64,000 nt of DNA from JAWKUK01 sp041398605 (GTDB lineage Bacteria > Planctomycetota > UBA1135 > GCA-002686595), in the NCBI GenBank assembly GCA_041398605.1, contig JAWKUK010000025.1, positions 47,021-111,020 of the forward strand. Reading direction: 5' to 3'. Below, one piece after another: positions 1-8,897 of the stretch. Position 1 is the first letter of the stretch. Each line of letters begins with the position of its first letter. The position numbers and the translations under genes are program-made. Under the pieces are notes generated by a model. The model did not search any database. It had not been told where the DNA came from and worked only from the letters and a program-made list of their open reading frames with translations.

Positions 1-392
1 GAGTCTTCGTGATCGACGCGCAGCATCTGCTGCACGCCGCTCATCATGCGGGTCTTCTCGATCGTCGGCCGCGTCGGGTCGATGACGACGCCGAAGGCGC
101 CGATGCCCGCGCCCTCGAGCATCTCGCGCATCGCGCGGCCGTGGCCATCGTCGCCCACGACGCCCAAGATGTCGACGTCGGCCTCCATCGCGCGCAAGTT
201 GGCGGCGACGTTGCCCGCGCCGCCGAGGCGCAGCTCGAACGAGCGCGCGGTCAACACCGGGATCGGCGCCTCAGGCGAGATCCGGGTCACGTCGCCCGTG
301 ATGTAGCGGTCGATGATGATGTCACCGATGATCGCGACGCGGGGCCGGCCGAGGCCAGCGAGCACGTCGCGCAGCTCGCGCGGGTCGATCAC
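1..392 (-). CDS. hldE: D-beta-D-heptose-7-phosphate kinase (N-terminal part, cut by window edge)
   Basis: Translating the minus strand from a GTG at 392 gives about 130 residues of a PfkB/ribokinase-type sugar kinase. The start reads as a glycine-rich strand (VAIIGDIIIDRY), then GDVTRISPEAPIPV and GGAGNVAANLRAM, which are the hallmarks of the HldE/RfaE kinase domain. In this family the enzyme phosphorylates D-glycero-D-manno-heptose 7-phosphate at C1 on the way to ADP-heptose for the lipopolysaccharide core. Its GTG overlaps the TGA of the preceding gene (GTGA, 389-392), so translation is probably coupled. The gene continues beyond position 1, so whether a C-terminal nucleotidyltransferase domain is present cannot be seen. 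It sits downstream of lipid A genes on the same strand, which fits an LPS role. Confidence 0.88.
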   Translation of the reverse strand, partial: MIDPRELRDVLAGLGRPRVAIIGDIIIDRYITGDVTRISPEAPIPVLTARSFELRLGGAGNVAANLRAMEADVDILGVVGDDGHGRAMREMLEGAGIGAFGVVIDPTRPTIEKTRMMSGVQQMLRVDHED

Positions 393-1393
393 GCGGCACC
401 TCCACGGTCGACGCGGCCGCCAGGCAGCTTCGACAGCACCGCCATGCGCAAGAGCGGCAGCAGCAGCTCATGCTGACCGATGAGGGTGAGGCCCTTGCCG
501 GGCGGGCGGCGGACGACGTTGGTCTCCGCGCGGTACTGACGGATCATGTCGAGGTTGGCGGTCGTCATTGCGGAGAGGTCGCGCCCGAGATTGAGCGCGA
601 CGCTGACAGCTTTCAGGAACACCTCGGGCAGCAGCACGGCTGCGCCGATGTTCAGCCACACGCCGCCCGAGTCGCCGCCGGCGTCGGCCCCGAGCTCCGA
701 GACGACCTTGCAGACGTGCTGGAAGTCCGCGAGCGCGGCCGCGCCGAGGTCCGCCCCGTCGCAGGCGGGGTGCATGTGCACGATGTCCGCGCCGATCGCG
801 ACGTGGCACGTGACCCCGAGGCCGAGGCGGACCGCCGTCGCGGGCACCGAGAGGTCGACGAAGGGCGCGTGGCGCTCGACGAGCATGCGCCCGAGGCCGC
901 GGCCGAAGCCCGCCACTTCGTCAGGTCCGGGGTGCGCGCCGCGGCGGGCGGCCTCGGCGATCCCGAGCCCCGTCTCGTCCGCGAAGCCGAACTTGCCGAG
1001 CGGCAGCTGCGTGTCGACGTTCTCGGACGTGCGCCCGATCGTGGCGATCTCGAAGTCGTGGATCGCGCCGGCCGAGTTGAGCGCGACGTGCGTGACGACG
1101 CCGCGCCGCATCAGGTCATTGACGAGCGGCGCGAGGCCGACCTTCAAGACGTGCGCGCCCATCGCCATGACGACGGGCTTCTTGGCCGCACACGCGGCGA
1201 GGATGCGCTCGACGAGCTGCTTGAAGTGTGTCCCCGCGTAGATGTCGGGGAGCGCATCGACAAACGCGTCGAAGCCCGGCACGGGCTCCGGCACCTGGCA
1301 GAAGTCCTCGGTCGTGACGAGGCACGGCCGCGTCGCGAGCGGATACAGCTCGACCCCGCGCATGGCGGGGAACGGGTGGTGGTCGGCGGTCAT
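389..1393 (-). CDS. Deoxyhypusine-synthase-like conserved protein of the LPS locus
   Basis: A 334-residue soluble protein with no signal peptide or membrane helix. It carries glycine-rich segments (GAHVLKVGLAPLVNDLM, VALNSAGAIHDFEIA, HVAIGADIVHMHPACDGA, LNIGAAVLLPEVFLKA) that I associate with a bacterial family distantly related to deoxyhypusine synthase. The bacterial role is unknown to me, and no eIF5A-like substrate is visible here. The ATG at 1393 gives a sensible N-terminus. The stop overlaps the hldE start by four bases, and the gene follows an acyltransferase and lpxK on the same strand, so it probably belongs to the same transcription unit. The gene is convincingly coding, but the fold assignment is from memory of motifs and should be treated as tentative. 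Confidence 0.75.
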   Translation of the reverse strand: MTADHHPFPAMRGVELYPLATRPCLVTTEDFCQVPEPVPGFDAFVDALPDIYAGTHFKQLVERILAACAAKKPVVMAMGAHVLKVGLAPLVNDLMRRGVVTHVALNSAGAIHDFEIATIGRTSENVDTQLPLGKFGFADETGLGIAEAARRGAHPGPDEVAGFGRGLGRMLVERHAPFVDLSVPATAVRLGLGVTCHVAIGADIVHMHPACDGADLGAAALADFQHVCKVVSELGADAGGDSGGVWLNIGAAVLLPEVFLKAVSVALNLGRDLSAMTTANLDMIRQYRAETNVVRRPPGKGLTLIGQHELLLPLLRMAVLSKLPGGRVDRGGAA

Positions 1394-1434
1394 CCCTCGT
1401 CGTGTGTCCCTTCAGCGTCGCCCGCGGGCAGCGT

Positions 1435-1488
1435 CCCGCGCTGGTGGTCTTGCCCGCGCTAGTGGTCTTGCCCGCGCTGGTGGTCTTG
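1435..1488. repeat. Three tandem 18-bp units spanning the acyltransferase stop codon
   Basis: Three adjacent copies of an 18-bp unit (CCCGCGCTGGTGGTCTTG on the plus strand) lie at 1435-1452, 1453-1470 and 1471-1488. On the minus strand the unit encodes the hexapeptide QDHQRG. The middle copy has one G-to-A change (CTAGTGG instead of CTGGTGG), and this creates the TAG that ends the upstream acyltransferase gene. The outermost copy lies beyond the stop. Confidence 0.9.
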
Positions 1489-2514
1489 CTTGTATCGGTC
1501 GTGCAGCCAGAAGTACTGCTCGGGTCGGTGGCGAATCAGCGCCTCGAGCTCATGGTTCACGAGCGCGGAGATCGCCTCCGGCGCGAGCCCCGCGAGCTCC
1601 TCGGGCCGGACCAGTCTCGTGAATCGCAGCTCGAACCTCCAGCCTGCGTCCCGTCGGGAATCGTCCGACCCGAGCCCGTAGCAGCCGTAGAAGACGATCG
1701 GCGCCGCCACGCGACGCAAGAGGACCCCTGCGCTCCTGTCGCAGGCCGCGCGCCGCCCAAAGAATGGGGCGTAGACGGGCTTCTGGCGCGGCCTGTGGTC
1801 CAGGAGGAGGCCCGCCACGCAGCCGGCCCGGAGCGCAGCCGGGACGACCTGCATCGCCCCGTTGCGCGGCACGAGGCGCATGCCCTGCCGCTCGCGCATC
1901 CGCAGGACGTGGGCCGCGACGAAGTCGTTGCGCGGCGCCTTGCCGACGCCGTAACACGGCCGGCCGGTCACGGCGGCGACGCCGGGCGGCGAGAGCTCCC
2001 AGTAGCCGATGTGCGCCGTCACGCACAGGAAGCCCCCCGGCCGCTGCATCAGCGCCTCCACTCCTGGCGCCATCCAAACGTCGTAGACGTCGCCGACGCG
2101 ACGCCCGAGGACGTGCTCGCTGACGCCCTCGGCCGCGAGCGCGACCCGCAAGAGGTGCCGCCAGGCCTCCTCGACGAGCCGCTCGCGCGCCTCGTCGTCC
2201 AGGTCGGGCAGCGCTGTGCGGAGGAAGTCCCGCGCCGCGGCGGTGTGCCGCCGATCGAGCCGGCGCGCGGCGCCAGCGACGGTGCGGACGAGCCCGCGCT
2301 GGAGCAGCGCCGGCAACGCGGTCGCCCCGCGCGTCGCGCCGCGCATCGCGAGATACTGCAGGCGATGCCAAGCGCTGCGCAGCTCCGGCTCCGCGAACGG
2401 CGGCGCCTCGACGGGCCAGTCGATCGCCGAGAAGTCGAGCGGGCGCGCGTCGTAGGCGTGCACGCGCTGCAGCGCGGCGGACGCGCCGGCGTCGGTGGGC
2501 GCTGCGTCAGCCAT
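1459..2514 (-). CDS. LpxL/HtrB-type lipid A acyltransferase
   Basis: A 351-residue lysophospholipid-acyltransferase-family protein. The catalytic H-X4-E motif is visible as HIGYWE (about H168 to E173), followed by the family blocks GVGKAPRN, LLLDHRP and a C-terminal YFWLHDRYK. These enzymes transfer a secondary acyl chain from acyl-ACP onto Kdo-lipid A or a related acceptor at the inner membrane. I chose the ATG at 2514. It overlaps the end of lpxK by eight bases, and further upstream the frame is only the shadow of lpxK. The N-terminal 45 residues are variable and no clear single anchor helix is seen. The stop lies inside a tandem repeat (1435-1488). The position next to lpxK supports a lipid A role, but the exact acyl donor and acceptor cannot be told. 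Confidence 0.88.
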   Translation of the reverse strand: MADAAPTDAGASAALQRVHAYDARPLDFSAIDWPVEAPPFAEPELRSAWHRLQYLAMRGATRGATALPALLQRGLVRTVAGAARRLDRRHTAAARDFLRTALPDLDDEARERLVEEAWRHLLRVALAAEGVSEHVLGRRVGDVYDVWMAPGVEALMQRPGGFLCVTAHIGYWELSPPGVAAVTGRPCYGVGKAPRNDFVAAHVLRMRERQGMRLVPRNGAMQVVPAALRAGCVAGLLLDHRPRQKPVYAPFFGRRAACDRSAGVLLRRVAAPIVFYGCYGLGSDDSRRDAGWRFELRFTRLVRPEELAGLAPEAISALVNHELEALIRHRPEQYFWLHDRYKQDHQRGQDH

Positions 2515-3697
2515 GCAAGCCCTCGTGCAGTGCGCTTCGCTGGCGCCGGACGTCGGACTCAGGGAGCCCGTCGAGGAGCCGCTCGAGGGCGTCCTCCCCA
2601 TGGGTGACACGGAGCGCGACGTCGAGCGCGAAGACCTGCAGCCCTGGCGCCGCGGCAGGCCAGGGCGACGGCGCCTGACCCGCGCAGCGCGCCGCGTCCT
2701 TGGCTGTGACGAGCACGGGCCGCGCCCCGAGCCCTGCGAGGTCGGCGGCCGTAAAGCGGTGGTGATCGGGGAAGCGCCGCTGCTCGCAGACGTCTGCCCC
2801 GAGCTCGCGGACGGTGCGCTCGAACGCGGCGGGGTTGCCGATGCCGCTGACGAGGTCGACCGCGCGCCCCCGCAGCCAGCTGAGGCTCGGATCGGGTCCC
2901 CCTCGCTCGGCCCCGACGATGCAGCGCAGGCCGGCGGGCGCATGGACAGCGCGGGCGATGGGGACGCCGGGCGCGAGCTCGCTGAGCTCGCGCTCGAGGG
3001 CGTCGAGCGCGCCCGCGCCCACTGCGTCGGAGCGCGTGATGACAAGCGCGTGCGCGCGCCGCAGCGCGGTCGCGGGCTCGCGCATGAGGCCGCGCGGCAA
3101 GAGGGCGCGCACCGGCGGCGCCGCGGGGTCCCCGGGCGGCGGCGCGAGGCCGAACGGGCGCGTGGCATCGACCAGCACGAGGTCGAGGTCGCGCGCGAGG
3201 CGGCGATGCTGGAAGCCGTCGTCGAGGACGATCACGTCCACCCGTTGCCCCTCGAGGGCCTGCGCCCCGCGCACGCGGTCCTTGTCCTCGACGTGCGGGA
3301 CGTGGGGCAGGAGCTCAGCCAGCATGCGCGCTTCGTCGTTCGGGCCGCGCTCAGCGGCGCCGGCGCGGGAGCTCCGCGGCCGATAGCCGCGGCTCAGGAT
3401 CCCCGCCCGCACGCCACGCGCCGCGAGCCGCTCGACGAGCCACGCAACGAAGGGGGTCTTGCCCGTGCCACCTGCGACCAAGTTCCCGACGCTGATGACG
3501 GGTGTGTCGACCGCGAGGACCGTCATCCAGCGGCGCGCGTAGAGCCACCCGCGCGCGCGCGCGACGACGCCGAAGAGCAAGGCGGGCGCGCGCAGCAACT
3601 CGACCGCTCCGCCGCGCGTCGCGAGGCGGTCCTCGACGCGGCGGGGAGAGCGCTCGGCGGCGGGCACGGGGCGTGGAGCGCCCTCACGACGGCCCAA
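2507..3697 (-). CDS. lpxK: Tetraacyldisaccharide 4'-kinase
   Basis: A 396-residue protein with the LpxK hallmarks: a P-loop in VGNLVAGGTGKTP (about residues 70-82), GILSRGY just after it, and LDDGFQHRRL (about 158-167). LpxK phosphorylates the 4' position of the tetraacyl-disaccharide-1-phosphate precursor, the sixth step of the Raetz lipid A pathway, on the inner leaflet. The protein is slightly longer than E. coli LpxK (about 330) because of a basic N-terminal extension of about 30 residues, so a later start is possible. The stop overlaps the next gene, the LpxL-like acyltransferase, and the gene follows rpoZ by 53 bases on the same strand. Confidence 0.93.
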   Translation of the reverse strand: MGRREGAPRPVPAAERSPRRVEDRLATRGGAVELLRAPALLFGVVARARGWLYARRWMTVLAVDTPVISVGNLVAGGTGKTPFVAWLVERLAARGVRAGILSRGYRPRSSRAGAAERGPNDEARMLAELLPHVPHVEDKDRVRGAQALEGQRVDVIVLDDGFQHRRLARDLDLVLVDATRPFGLAPPPGDPAAPPVRALLPRGLMREPATALRRAHALVITRSDAVGAGALDALERELSELAPGVPIARAVHAPAGLRCIVGAERGGPDPSLSWLRGRAVDLVSGIGNPAAFERTVRELGADVCEQRRFPDHHRFTAADLAGLGARPVLVTAKDAARCAGQAPSPWPAAAPGLQVFALDVALRVTHGEDALERLLDGLPESDVRRQRSALHEGLHG

Positions 3698-3750
3698 GGG
3701 CTCGGGGCCCAGGGACGCGACGGAAGCGGGCGCGCGGGGACTCGGCGCGA

Positions 3751-3999
3751 TCAGAAGTCCGAGTGCATCGACGACGCGGGCGGCGGCGCCTGGTTGGCGG
3801 CGTAGTCCTCGTCGGGGATCAGCTCGATGAGGCCACGTTCCATCTCGAGGAACGCGATCTTGATCGGGTTCGTCTCGCGCGTCTCGACCAACGGCGCGGC
3901 GCCGCGGATGAGCTCGCGCACGCGCTTTTGCAGGAGCGCGGTCTTGTGGAAGGATCCCTGGACGGACTGCTGAAGACGTTGCGGAAGGGTCAGGTCCAT
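3751..3999 (-). CDS. rpoZ: RNA polymerase omega subunit-like protein
   Basis: An 82-residue acidic protein whose central part, ALLQKRVRELIRGAAPLVE followed by NPIKIAFLEMERGLIEL, matches the omega layout: a helix with basic residues, a short PLV loop, then the 'xxIALxEIxxGxI' helix. Omega latches the beta-prime subunit and helps core RNA polymerase assemble. The ATG at 3999 has no obvious Shine-Dalgarno. It is the first gene of the minus-strand unit leading into lpxK, and the 250-base region up to the divergent gene at 4252 must hold its promoter. Omega is short and weakly conserved, and the usual neighbour gmk is outside or absent, so the assignment is good but not certain. Confidence 0.7.
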   Translation of the reverse strand: MDLTLPQRLQQSVQGSFHKTALLQKRVRELIRGAAPLVETRETNPIKIAFLEMERGLIELIPDEDYAANQAPPPASSMHSDF

Positions 4000-4251
4000 C
4001 GGGTCAGATTCCAGCTGCCGGTGCGTCCGGCGAAGGGGGGCTCGGCCACCGTGGCCGACGGGCGCTCAAAGAGCGCCCGGAGTGGATCGCGGCGCATGGA
4101 GCGGTGCGCAGACTGCGGTCGACCGACGGGCGCGTGAGCGCACATTTGGCCGCCGACTCCATGAACCGGGGAGTGTAGGCTGACGCCCCCGCCGTGCGCA
4201 AGCCCGCGGGCCTGCGATCGCTCCCGCACGGGCCGCCCCGAACCGCATCCT

Positions 4252-5232
4252 ATGCACCGAATCGTCCTGGCGCTCACCGCAGCCCTCCTCGCGACTGGCT
4301 GCATCGCCCCCCGCCGCTCCGCTGGGAGCGGCATCCCCCCCACCCTGACGCGCGGCGAGGCCCCCCCGCCGCCGCCGGAGCGCGCGGCGTCGGAGGAGAC
4401 CTCCTTCCTCGGCTGGGCCTGGGATCGACTGTTCGGCCCGGACCAGCCGGCCGCGGCGACCGCCGGGCGAGCGACGCTGGCCGACGGCGACGGAACGGGG
4501 CGCCCGGTGACCGCGGCCGCGACCCGCGCCCCCGGCTCAGGCACGGCGCCGCGCACGACGTACGGGCAGGACGGCGGCCTGAGCGGCGCCGCGACGAGCG
4601 GTCTGGACCGGGACGGTCACCCGCTGGACCCTGGCGACAGGCGCTGGGACGGCCGCGCCGGGTCGGCTGGCCCTGGTCGCCCCGTCGGCTTCGACCCTCA
4701 GGGTGACGGCCCCCGCTGGGAGGACACCCCCGCGTACGACTGGCGCATGGCGCGCTTTGCGATCACGCTCGAGGGCTCGCGCGCGATCCGCGGCGGCGCG
4801 CGACTGTGGGGCGCCGGGGTCTACGCCATCCCGTCCCGCGCCCCCGTGGGGGTCTACGTCAACGCGCGGCTCTCGAACAACATCGACGAGGACCCCGACT
4901 TGACGGGCATCTTCGCCTTCAACGCGCAAGGCCACGACATCACCGCAGAGGGCACGGAAGCCTTCGTCGTCAACGTCGGCGCAGTCCGCGCGCTGAATGA
5001 CTCGGTGAACCTCTTCGCCGGCGTCGGCTACGCGTCCACGGACACCTACGCGCAGCTCCACGACCCGAACGGGGTCTTCCTCGGCGGCGCGAACTACTAC
5101 CAGCGCCGCAAAGAGGACACCGAGCTGAACTTGAACTTCGGCGCGCTGATCTTGGTGCAGCCGGTCGCCGTGACCGTGCAGTGGGACACCGCGCTCGAGG
5201 TCTTCACGTTCGGCTTGGGCGTTTCGTTCTGA
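4252..5232 (+). CDS. Secreted outer-membrane barrel-like protein with possible lipoprotein signal
   Basis: A 326-residue protein starting MHRIVLALTAALLATGC, a signal peptide ending in a lipobox-like ATGC (A rather than L/V/I at -3, so weak). Residues 20-160 are low complexity, rich in Pro, Gly, Arg and Asp. From about 165 onwards there is a run of alternating polar and hydrophobic strands: FAITLEGSRAIRGGARLWGAGVY, VGVYVNARLSN, NLFAGVGYAS, LNLNFGALILV and FTFGLGVSF. The C-terminal phenylalanine is the usual outer-membrane-insertion signal. A small beta-barrel facing the outside is therefore likely, possibly with the linker tethered. It is divergent from rpoZ and convergent with the gene at 5251, and no family name is recognised. 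Confidence 0.8.
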   Translation: MHRIVLALTAALLATGCIAPRRSAGSGIPPTLTRGEAPPPPPERAASEETSFLGWAWDRLFGPDQPAAATAGRATLADGDGTGRPVTAAATRAPGSGTAPRTTYGQDGGLSGAATSGLDRDGHPLDPGDRRWDGRAGSAGPGRPVGFDPQGDGPRWEDTPAYDWRMARFAITLEGSRAIRGGARLWGAGVYAIPSRAPVGVYVNARLSNNIDEDPDLTGIFAFNAQGHDITAEGTEAFVVNVGAVRALNDSVNLFAGVGYASTDTYAQLHDPNGVFLGGANYYQRRKEDTELNLNFGALILVQPVAVTVQWDTALEVFTFGLGVSF

Positions 5233-5250
5233 GCGCGCGGCGCCGCGAGC

Positions 5251-7797
5251 TCAATGCGCGTCCGCAGCGCGCGGCGCGCCCGGGCGCAGCTCTTCGAGGA
5301 TGCGCTCGCCGCGGCCAACGCAGCGCGCGCGCACGGCGTCGATCGACGCCTGCGGCTGGCCGATCACGTAGCGCGTCGGGTCGACGAGGTGCGGCACGAT
5401 CTCCGCCATGATCGCGTCCGTGCCGTAGAAGAGGTCGCGCGGCACGAAGTGCTCGAGGTACGGGAAATCGTCCGTGTTCAGCGGCACGTCGCCGCCAGCG
5501 GCGAGGAACGCGCGCACCTCGTCCGGACCGAGCAGCAGGAGGCTCAGGAGCTCCTCGGGCGAGGTGATGTCGATGGAGGCCAGGTCCTCGCGCACGTTGG
5601 GCTGCGCGAACGCGCGCTCGAGGAGCGCGTAGTCGAGCATCGGGCTGTCGCGCTTCGCGATGAAGAGGCCGTGGTTCTTCACGTACCAGAACGTCGCGTT
5701 CGGAAACGCCGCGTGGAAGCTCGCCATCGCGGACCGCAGCCGTGAGGGCGCGACCTGATAGAGCGGCATCCACTGGCAGACGATGCCGTCCTCGTCCAGG
5801 TGGTCGCGGATCGACTCGTAGTACTGCTGTGTGTAGAGGTACCCGACGCGCGAGATCTTCGGGTGGATCGGGTCCGCCGTGATCATGTCGTAGCGCCCCG
5901 ACGTCAGGCGCATGAAGCTGCGCCCGTCGTCGATCCGGATGTGCACGAGCGGGTTGTGCACGATGTCGTCGTTGACCTCGTGCAGCACGGCCTGCGCGGC
6001 GAGGATCTCGGGCGAGAGCTCGACGACGTCGATCCGCTCGACGCCGGGGTGCCGCGCGGTCGCGTTCAGCGTGATCCCCATGCCGAGGCCGACGACCAAC
6101 ACGTTCTGCGGGTCCTCTAGGAACATCAGCGGCAAGTGCCCCTTCAGGATGAAGTGGCGCAGCTGGACATAGCCGTCGTCGGCTTCGACGTTGCCGCCGA
6201 TGACAAGCGACGTGACGCCGCGCTTCGAGCGGACGACGTCGATCGTGTTCTGAATGCCCTCGGCGTGATAGAGCAGCTCCGTGTCGACGCCGGCGTTCTG
6301 ATTGAAGTTCAGCGTCATGCGGTAGGGCACGAACAGCGACGCAACGATCGCGACGCCGGTCGCCAGCGCGACCCCGAACGCCTTCCGGGGCCGCGCGCCT
6401 CGCGCAGCCTCCGCCGCGCCCGTGCGCCCCGCGACCCGCAGCAGCGCGAGGCCGTTGAGCGTGAACAGAGCCGCGATGAGCCCGAACGTCGGCCGCACGC
6501 CGAGGGCCGGAATGAGCGCCAGCCCCGTCGCGAACGAGCCGAGGATCGCCCCGAGCGTGTTCGCCGCGTAGAGGTTCCCAGCCCGACTCCCGACACGCGC
6601 GACGTTGGCCGTGTAGGCGCGCAGCGCGACCGAGAACGTCGCGCCGAGCATCGTCGTCGGCACGACCAACAGCAAGAACGACGCCGCGAGCGTCGCGACG
6701 ACGAGCGCCGAGCCGCGCGCGGCGCCGAGCGCTGTAGAGAGGAACCCCAGCAGGTGCCCGAAGAACCCTGGAACGACGTTGATGAGGAGCGCCAGGGCCG
6801 CGACGCTCGCGCCGATCCAGACCTCCAGCTTCGCGAGCAGCGCGAGCGGGTTCGGGTGCCGGTCCACGACGTTTCGGACGAGGAAGCTGCCGAAGAAGAT
6901 GCCGAACAAGAAACACGCCAGCATCGAGGCGAACGAGTAGACGGTCGCGCTGAAGCTGATCAGCAGCACGCGCGTCCAGACGACCTCGAAGCCGAACGAG
7001 GCGAACCCCGACACCGCGAGGCCGAGGGCCGCGGCGCGGGCGATCCGCGCGCCGTTCGCGCGCTCCGCCCCGCCATCTTGCGCCGCGTCGCTGGGCGTTG
7101 GGCGACCCTCAGGGGCGCCGACGGACCTCGGCGCGCCCACGGCGACACAGATGAGCCCGATGGCGACGTTCAGGCTCGCGATGACGAGCGTCGTGCTGCG
7201 CATGCCGAGATACGGCAGCAAGACGAAGCCCGCCGCGAGCGTCCCGACGAGCGCGCCGAGCGTGTTCACGGCGTAGAAGTGCGCGGTGATCCGGCCGAGC
7301 TCCGCGCGCTCGCGCACGAAGTGCCGCAGCACCAGCGGCAGCGTCGCCCCCATCAAGGTCGTCGGCACCAAGAGCGCCGCGACCGCGAGCCCGAGGCGCG
7401 CCGCGACATACGCGAAGGTGGGCGCAGAGGCCTCGAGCGGATAGGCGCGCTGCAGCAAGGGCTCGAGCGCCGTCAGGAGCGGCTGCAGTGAGAGCGCCGC
7501 GCCCCCGATGCCGAGCTCCGCGACGCCGTACCAGAACAGCGGCCGCGACGTGCGCTCCGCGAGGCGCCCGCCGACGAGGCTGCCGAGCGCGAGCCCCCCC
7601 ATGAACGCGCCGAGGATGATCGACACGCCGTACATGTCGCTCCCCAGGAACAGCCCGAGGGCGCGCATCCACAGCACCTGATAGACCAGCCCCGCAGCGC
7701 CCGAGGCGAAGAACAGGACGGAGACCAAGCGCGCCGTGGAGGGGCGCGCCTGGGCCAGGGGGACCGGATGGAACGGAGTGGGCGCGGCGAGGGCCAT
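5251..7797 (-). CDS. Polytopic membrane protein fused to a spermidine-synthase-like domain
   Basis: About 848 residues. The first ~520 are transmembrane helices in two similar halves. Each half carries an LGA-x-x-GG or TMLGATF/TLMGATLPL motif and a 'N-T-L-G-A' motif (AVNTLGALVGTLAAG and AANTLGAILGSFATG), as in MFS-type spermidine-synthase fusions. The C-terminal part has the Rossmann methyltransferase-like fold of spermidine synthase: VLVVGLGMG, IDVVELSPEIL, IDDGRSFM and MITADPIHPKIS. Whether it makes polyamines is unknown, since membrane-bound homologues often lack proof of activity. The ATG at 7797 is preferred to an in-frame TTG at 7833. It is convergent with the barrel-like gene, only 18 bases away. 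Confidence 0.85.
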   Translation of the reverse strand: MALAAPTPFHPVPLAQARPSTARLVSVLFFASGAAGLVYQVLWMRALGLFLGSDMYGVSIILGAFMGGLALGSLVGGRLAERTSRPLFWYGVAELGIGGAALSLQPLLTALEPLLQRAYPLEASAPTFAYVAARLGLAVAALLVPTTLMGATLPLVLRHFVRERAELGRITAHFYAVNTLGALVGTLAAGFVLLPYLGMRSTTLVIASLNVAIGLICVAVGAPRSVGAPEGRPTPSDAAQDGGAERANGARIARAAALGLAVSGFASFGFEVVWTRVLLISFSATVYSFASMLACFLFGIFFGSFLVRNVVDRHPNPLALLAKLEVWIGASVAALALLINVVPGFFGHLLGFLSTALGAARGSALVVATLAASFLLLVVPTTMLGATFSVALRAYTANVARVGSRAGNLYAANTLGAILGSFATGLALIPALGVRPTFGLIAALFTLNGLALLRVAGRTGAAEAARGARPRKAFGVALATGVAIVASLFVPYRMTLNFNQNAGVDTELLYHAEGIQNTIDVVRSKRGVTSLVIGGNVEADDGYVQLRHFILKGHLPLMFLEDPQNVLVVGLGMGITLNATARHPGVERIDVVELSPEILAAQAVLHEVNDDIVHNPLVHIRIDDGRSFMRLTSGRYDMITADPIHPKISRVGYLYTQQYYESIRDHLDEDGIVCQWMPLYQVAPSRLRSAMASFHAAFPNATFWYVKNHGLFIAKRDSPMLDYALLERAFAQPNVREDLASIDITSPEELLSLLLLGPDEVRAFLAAGGDVPLNTDDFPYLEHFVPRDLFYGTDAIMAEIVPHLVDPTRYVIGQPQASIDAVRARCVGRGERILEELRPGAPRAADAH

Positions 7798-7892
7798 GAC
7801 AGCATGGGACGCGGCGACCTGGCGAGAGGTCAACGGTGAGGACCGCGGGAAGTGATTGCACCCACGTCATCCCGGCGGGCGCCGGTGACGGG

Positions 7893-8897
7893 TCAGCCTC
7901 CCTGCTGGAGCCAATCCGCCACGACCGCCGCGATCTCTGCCTGGACCCCTTCGTTCGGGTGCTCGTCGAGCTCGTTGACGGTCAGCGCCGCCGGGTCCCG
8001 ACCGCGGAACTGCGCGGTCAAGTCGAGCACGGGGACCTGCCTCGCGCCGAGGAACTGCGCCACCTGGGCGAACGGCCCCGCGCACTCGTCGAGCCGCGGC
8101 ATGTCGGGCCAGAGGACAAACCGCACGTCCGCGCCGCGGGACCGGGCCAGGTCGACGAGGGCGCCGAGGCGCGCCTCATGCGCCGCCCAGACGGCGGGGT
8201 CCTGGTACATCGCCTCGAGGAAGTCCGGGTAACGCGTCCCGAAGTCCTGGCGGACATAGCGCCAGTACACCCAGTTGAAGAAGAACGAGTGCGCGACAAT
8301 GGACCGCACCAGCGCCGGCGGCGGCTCGATCGCTGGGTCGGGGCGCGTTCGCCCCAGGTCCAGCGCCGCGGTCTCGATGTCGGTGAGCGTGTAGGTCACG
8401 AGCAGCCGATCGAAGCGGTGGGGCCACTGCTCGAGGGCCTCGATCTCATCGCCCGTGTTCCAGCCGCACATCGCGGCGACGGGGACGCTCCAGTCCGAGC
8501 CCAACCCGCGCGCGAGCAAGCTCGCAAAGCGGTCCTCGAGGCGCGCGATCCCGTGCCCTGCCATGAGGGAGTCACCGACGACGAGGAGGACCTTCTGCCC
8601 CTCCGCGGGCGCGACCGGCTCGACGTCGCGGTAGCCCAACGAGTTGATCGGGCGCCAATACGTCTGGAACCAGCGGTAGCCCGCGCGCGTGATGCCGTAG
8701 CCGTCCGATTTGACGACAAAGTGCCCGAACACGATCTCGAGCAGCACGACAGCGTAGAGGGCGACGCAGCTCGCGCCGAGGCCCCACAGCGCCGCCCGCC
8801 GCCCGCCGCGCCGCCAACGGCGCAGGACGACCAACCACGCGACGGTCAAAACGGCGATCAGGCCGAAGACGACGAAGGCGAAGGCCCACTTCTCCAT
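7893..8897 (-). CDS. Membrane-anchored SGNH/GDSL hydrolase
   Basis: A 334-residue protein with two N-terminal hydrophobic helices (about 5-25 and 38-58) followed by a luminal SGNH domain. Block I is VVGDSLMAGHG (Ser about 110), and the C-terminal catalytic pair is plausible in ELDEHPNEGVQ. Such esterases typically act on acylated or acetylated sugars in the envelope. The ATG at 8897 is supported by an AGGAG about eight bases upstream (minus strand), one of the few clear ribosome sites in the window. A much longer upstream extension of the frame has no protein-like character and was dropped. The substrate is unknown. Confidence 0.83.
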   Translation of the reverse strand: MEKWAFAFVVFGLIAVLTVAWLVVLRRWRRGGRRAALWGLGASCVALYAVVLLEIVFGHFVVKSDGYGITRAGYRWFQTYWRPINSLGYRDVEPVAPAEGQKVLLVVGDSLMAGHGIARLEDRFASLLARGLGSDWSVPVAAMCGWNTGDEIEALEQWPHRFDRLLVTYTLTDIETAALDLGRTRPDPAIEPPPALVRSIVAHSFFFNWVYWRYVRQDFGTRYPDFLEAMYQDPAVWAAHEARLGALVDLARSRGADVRFVLWPDMPRLDECAGPFAQVAQFLGARQVPVLDLTAQFRGRDPAALTVNELDEHPNEGVQAEIAAVVADWLQQGG

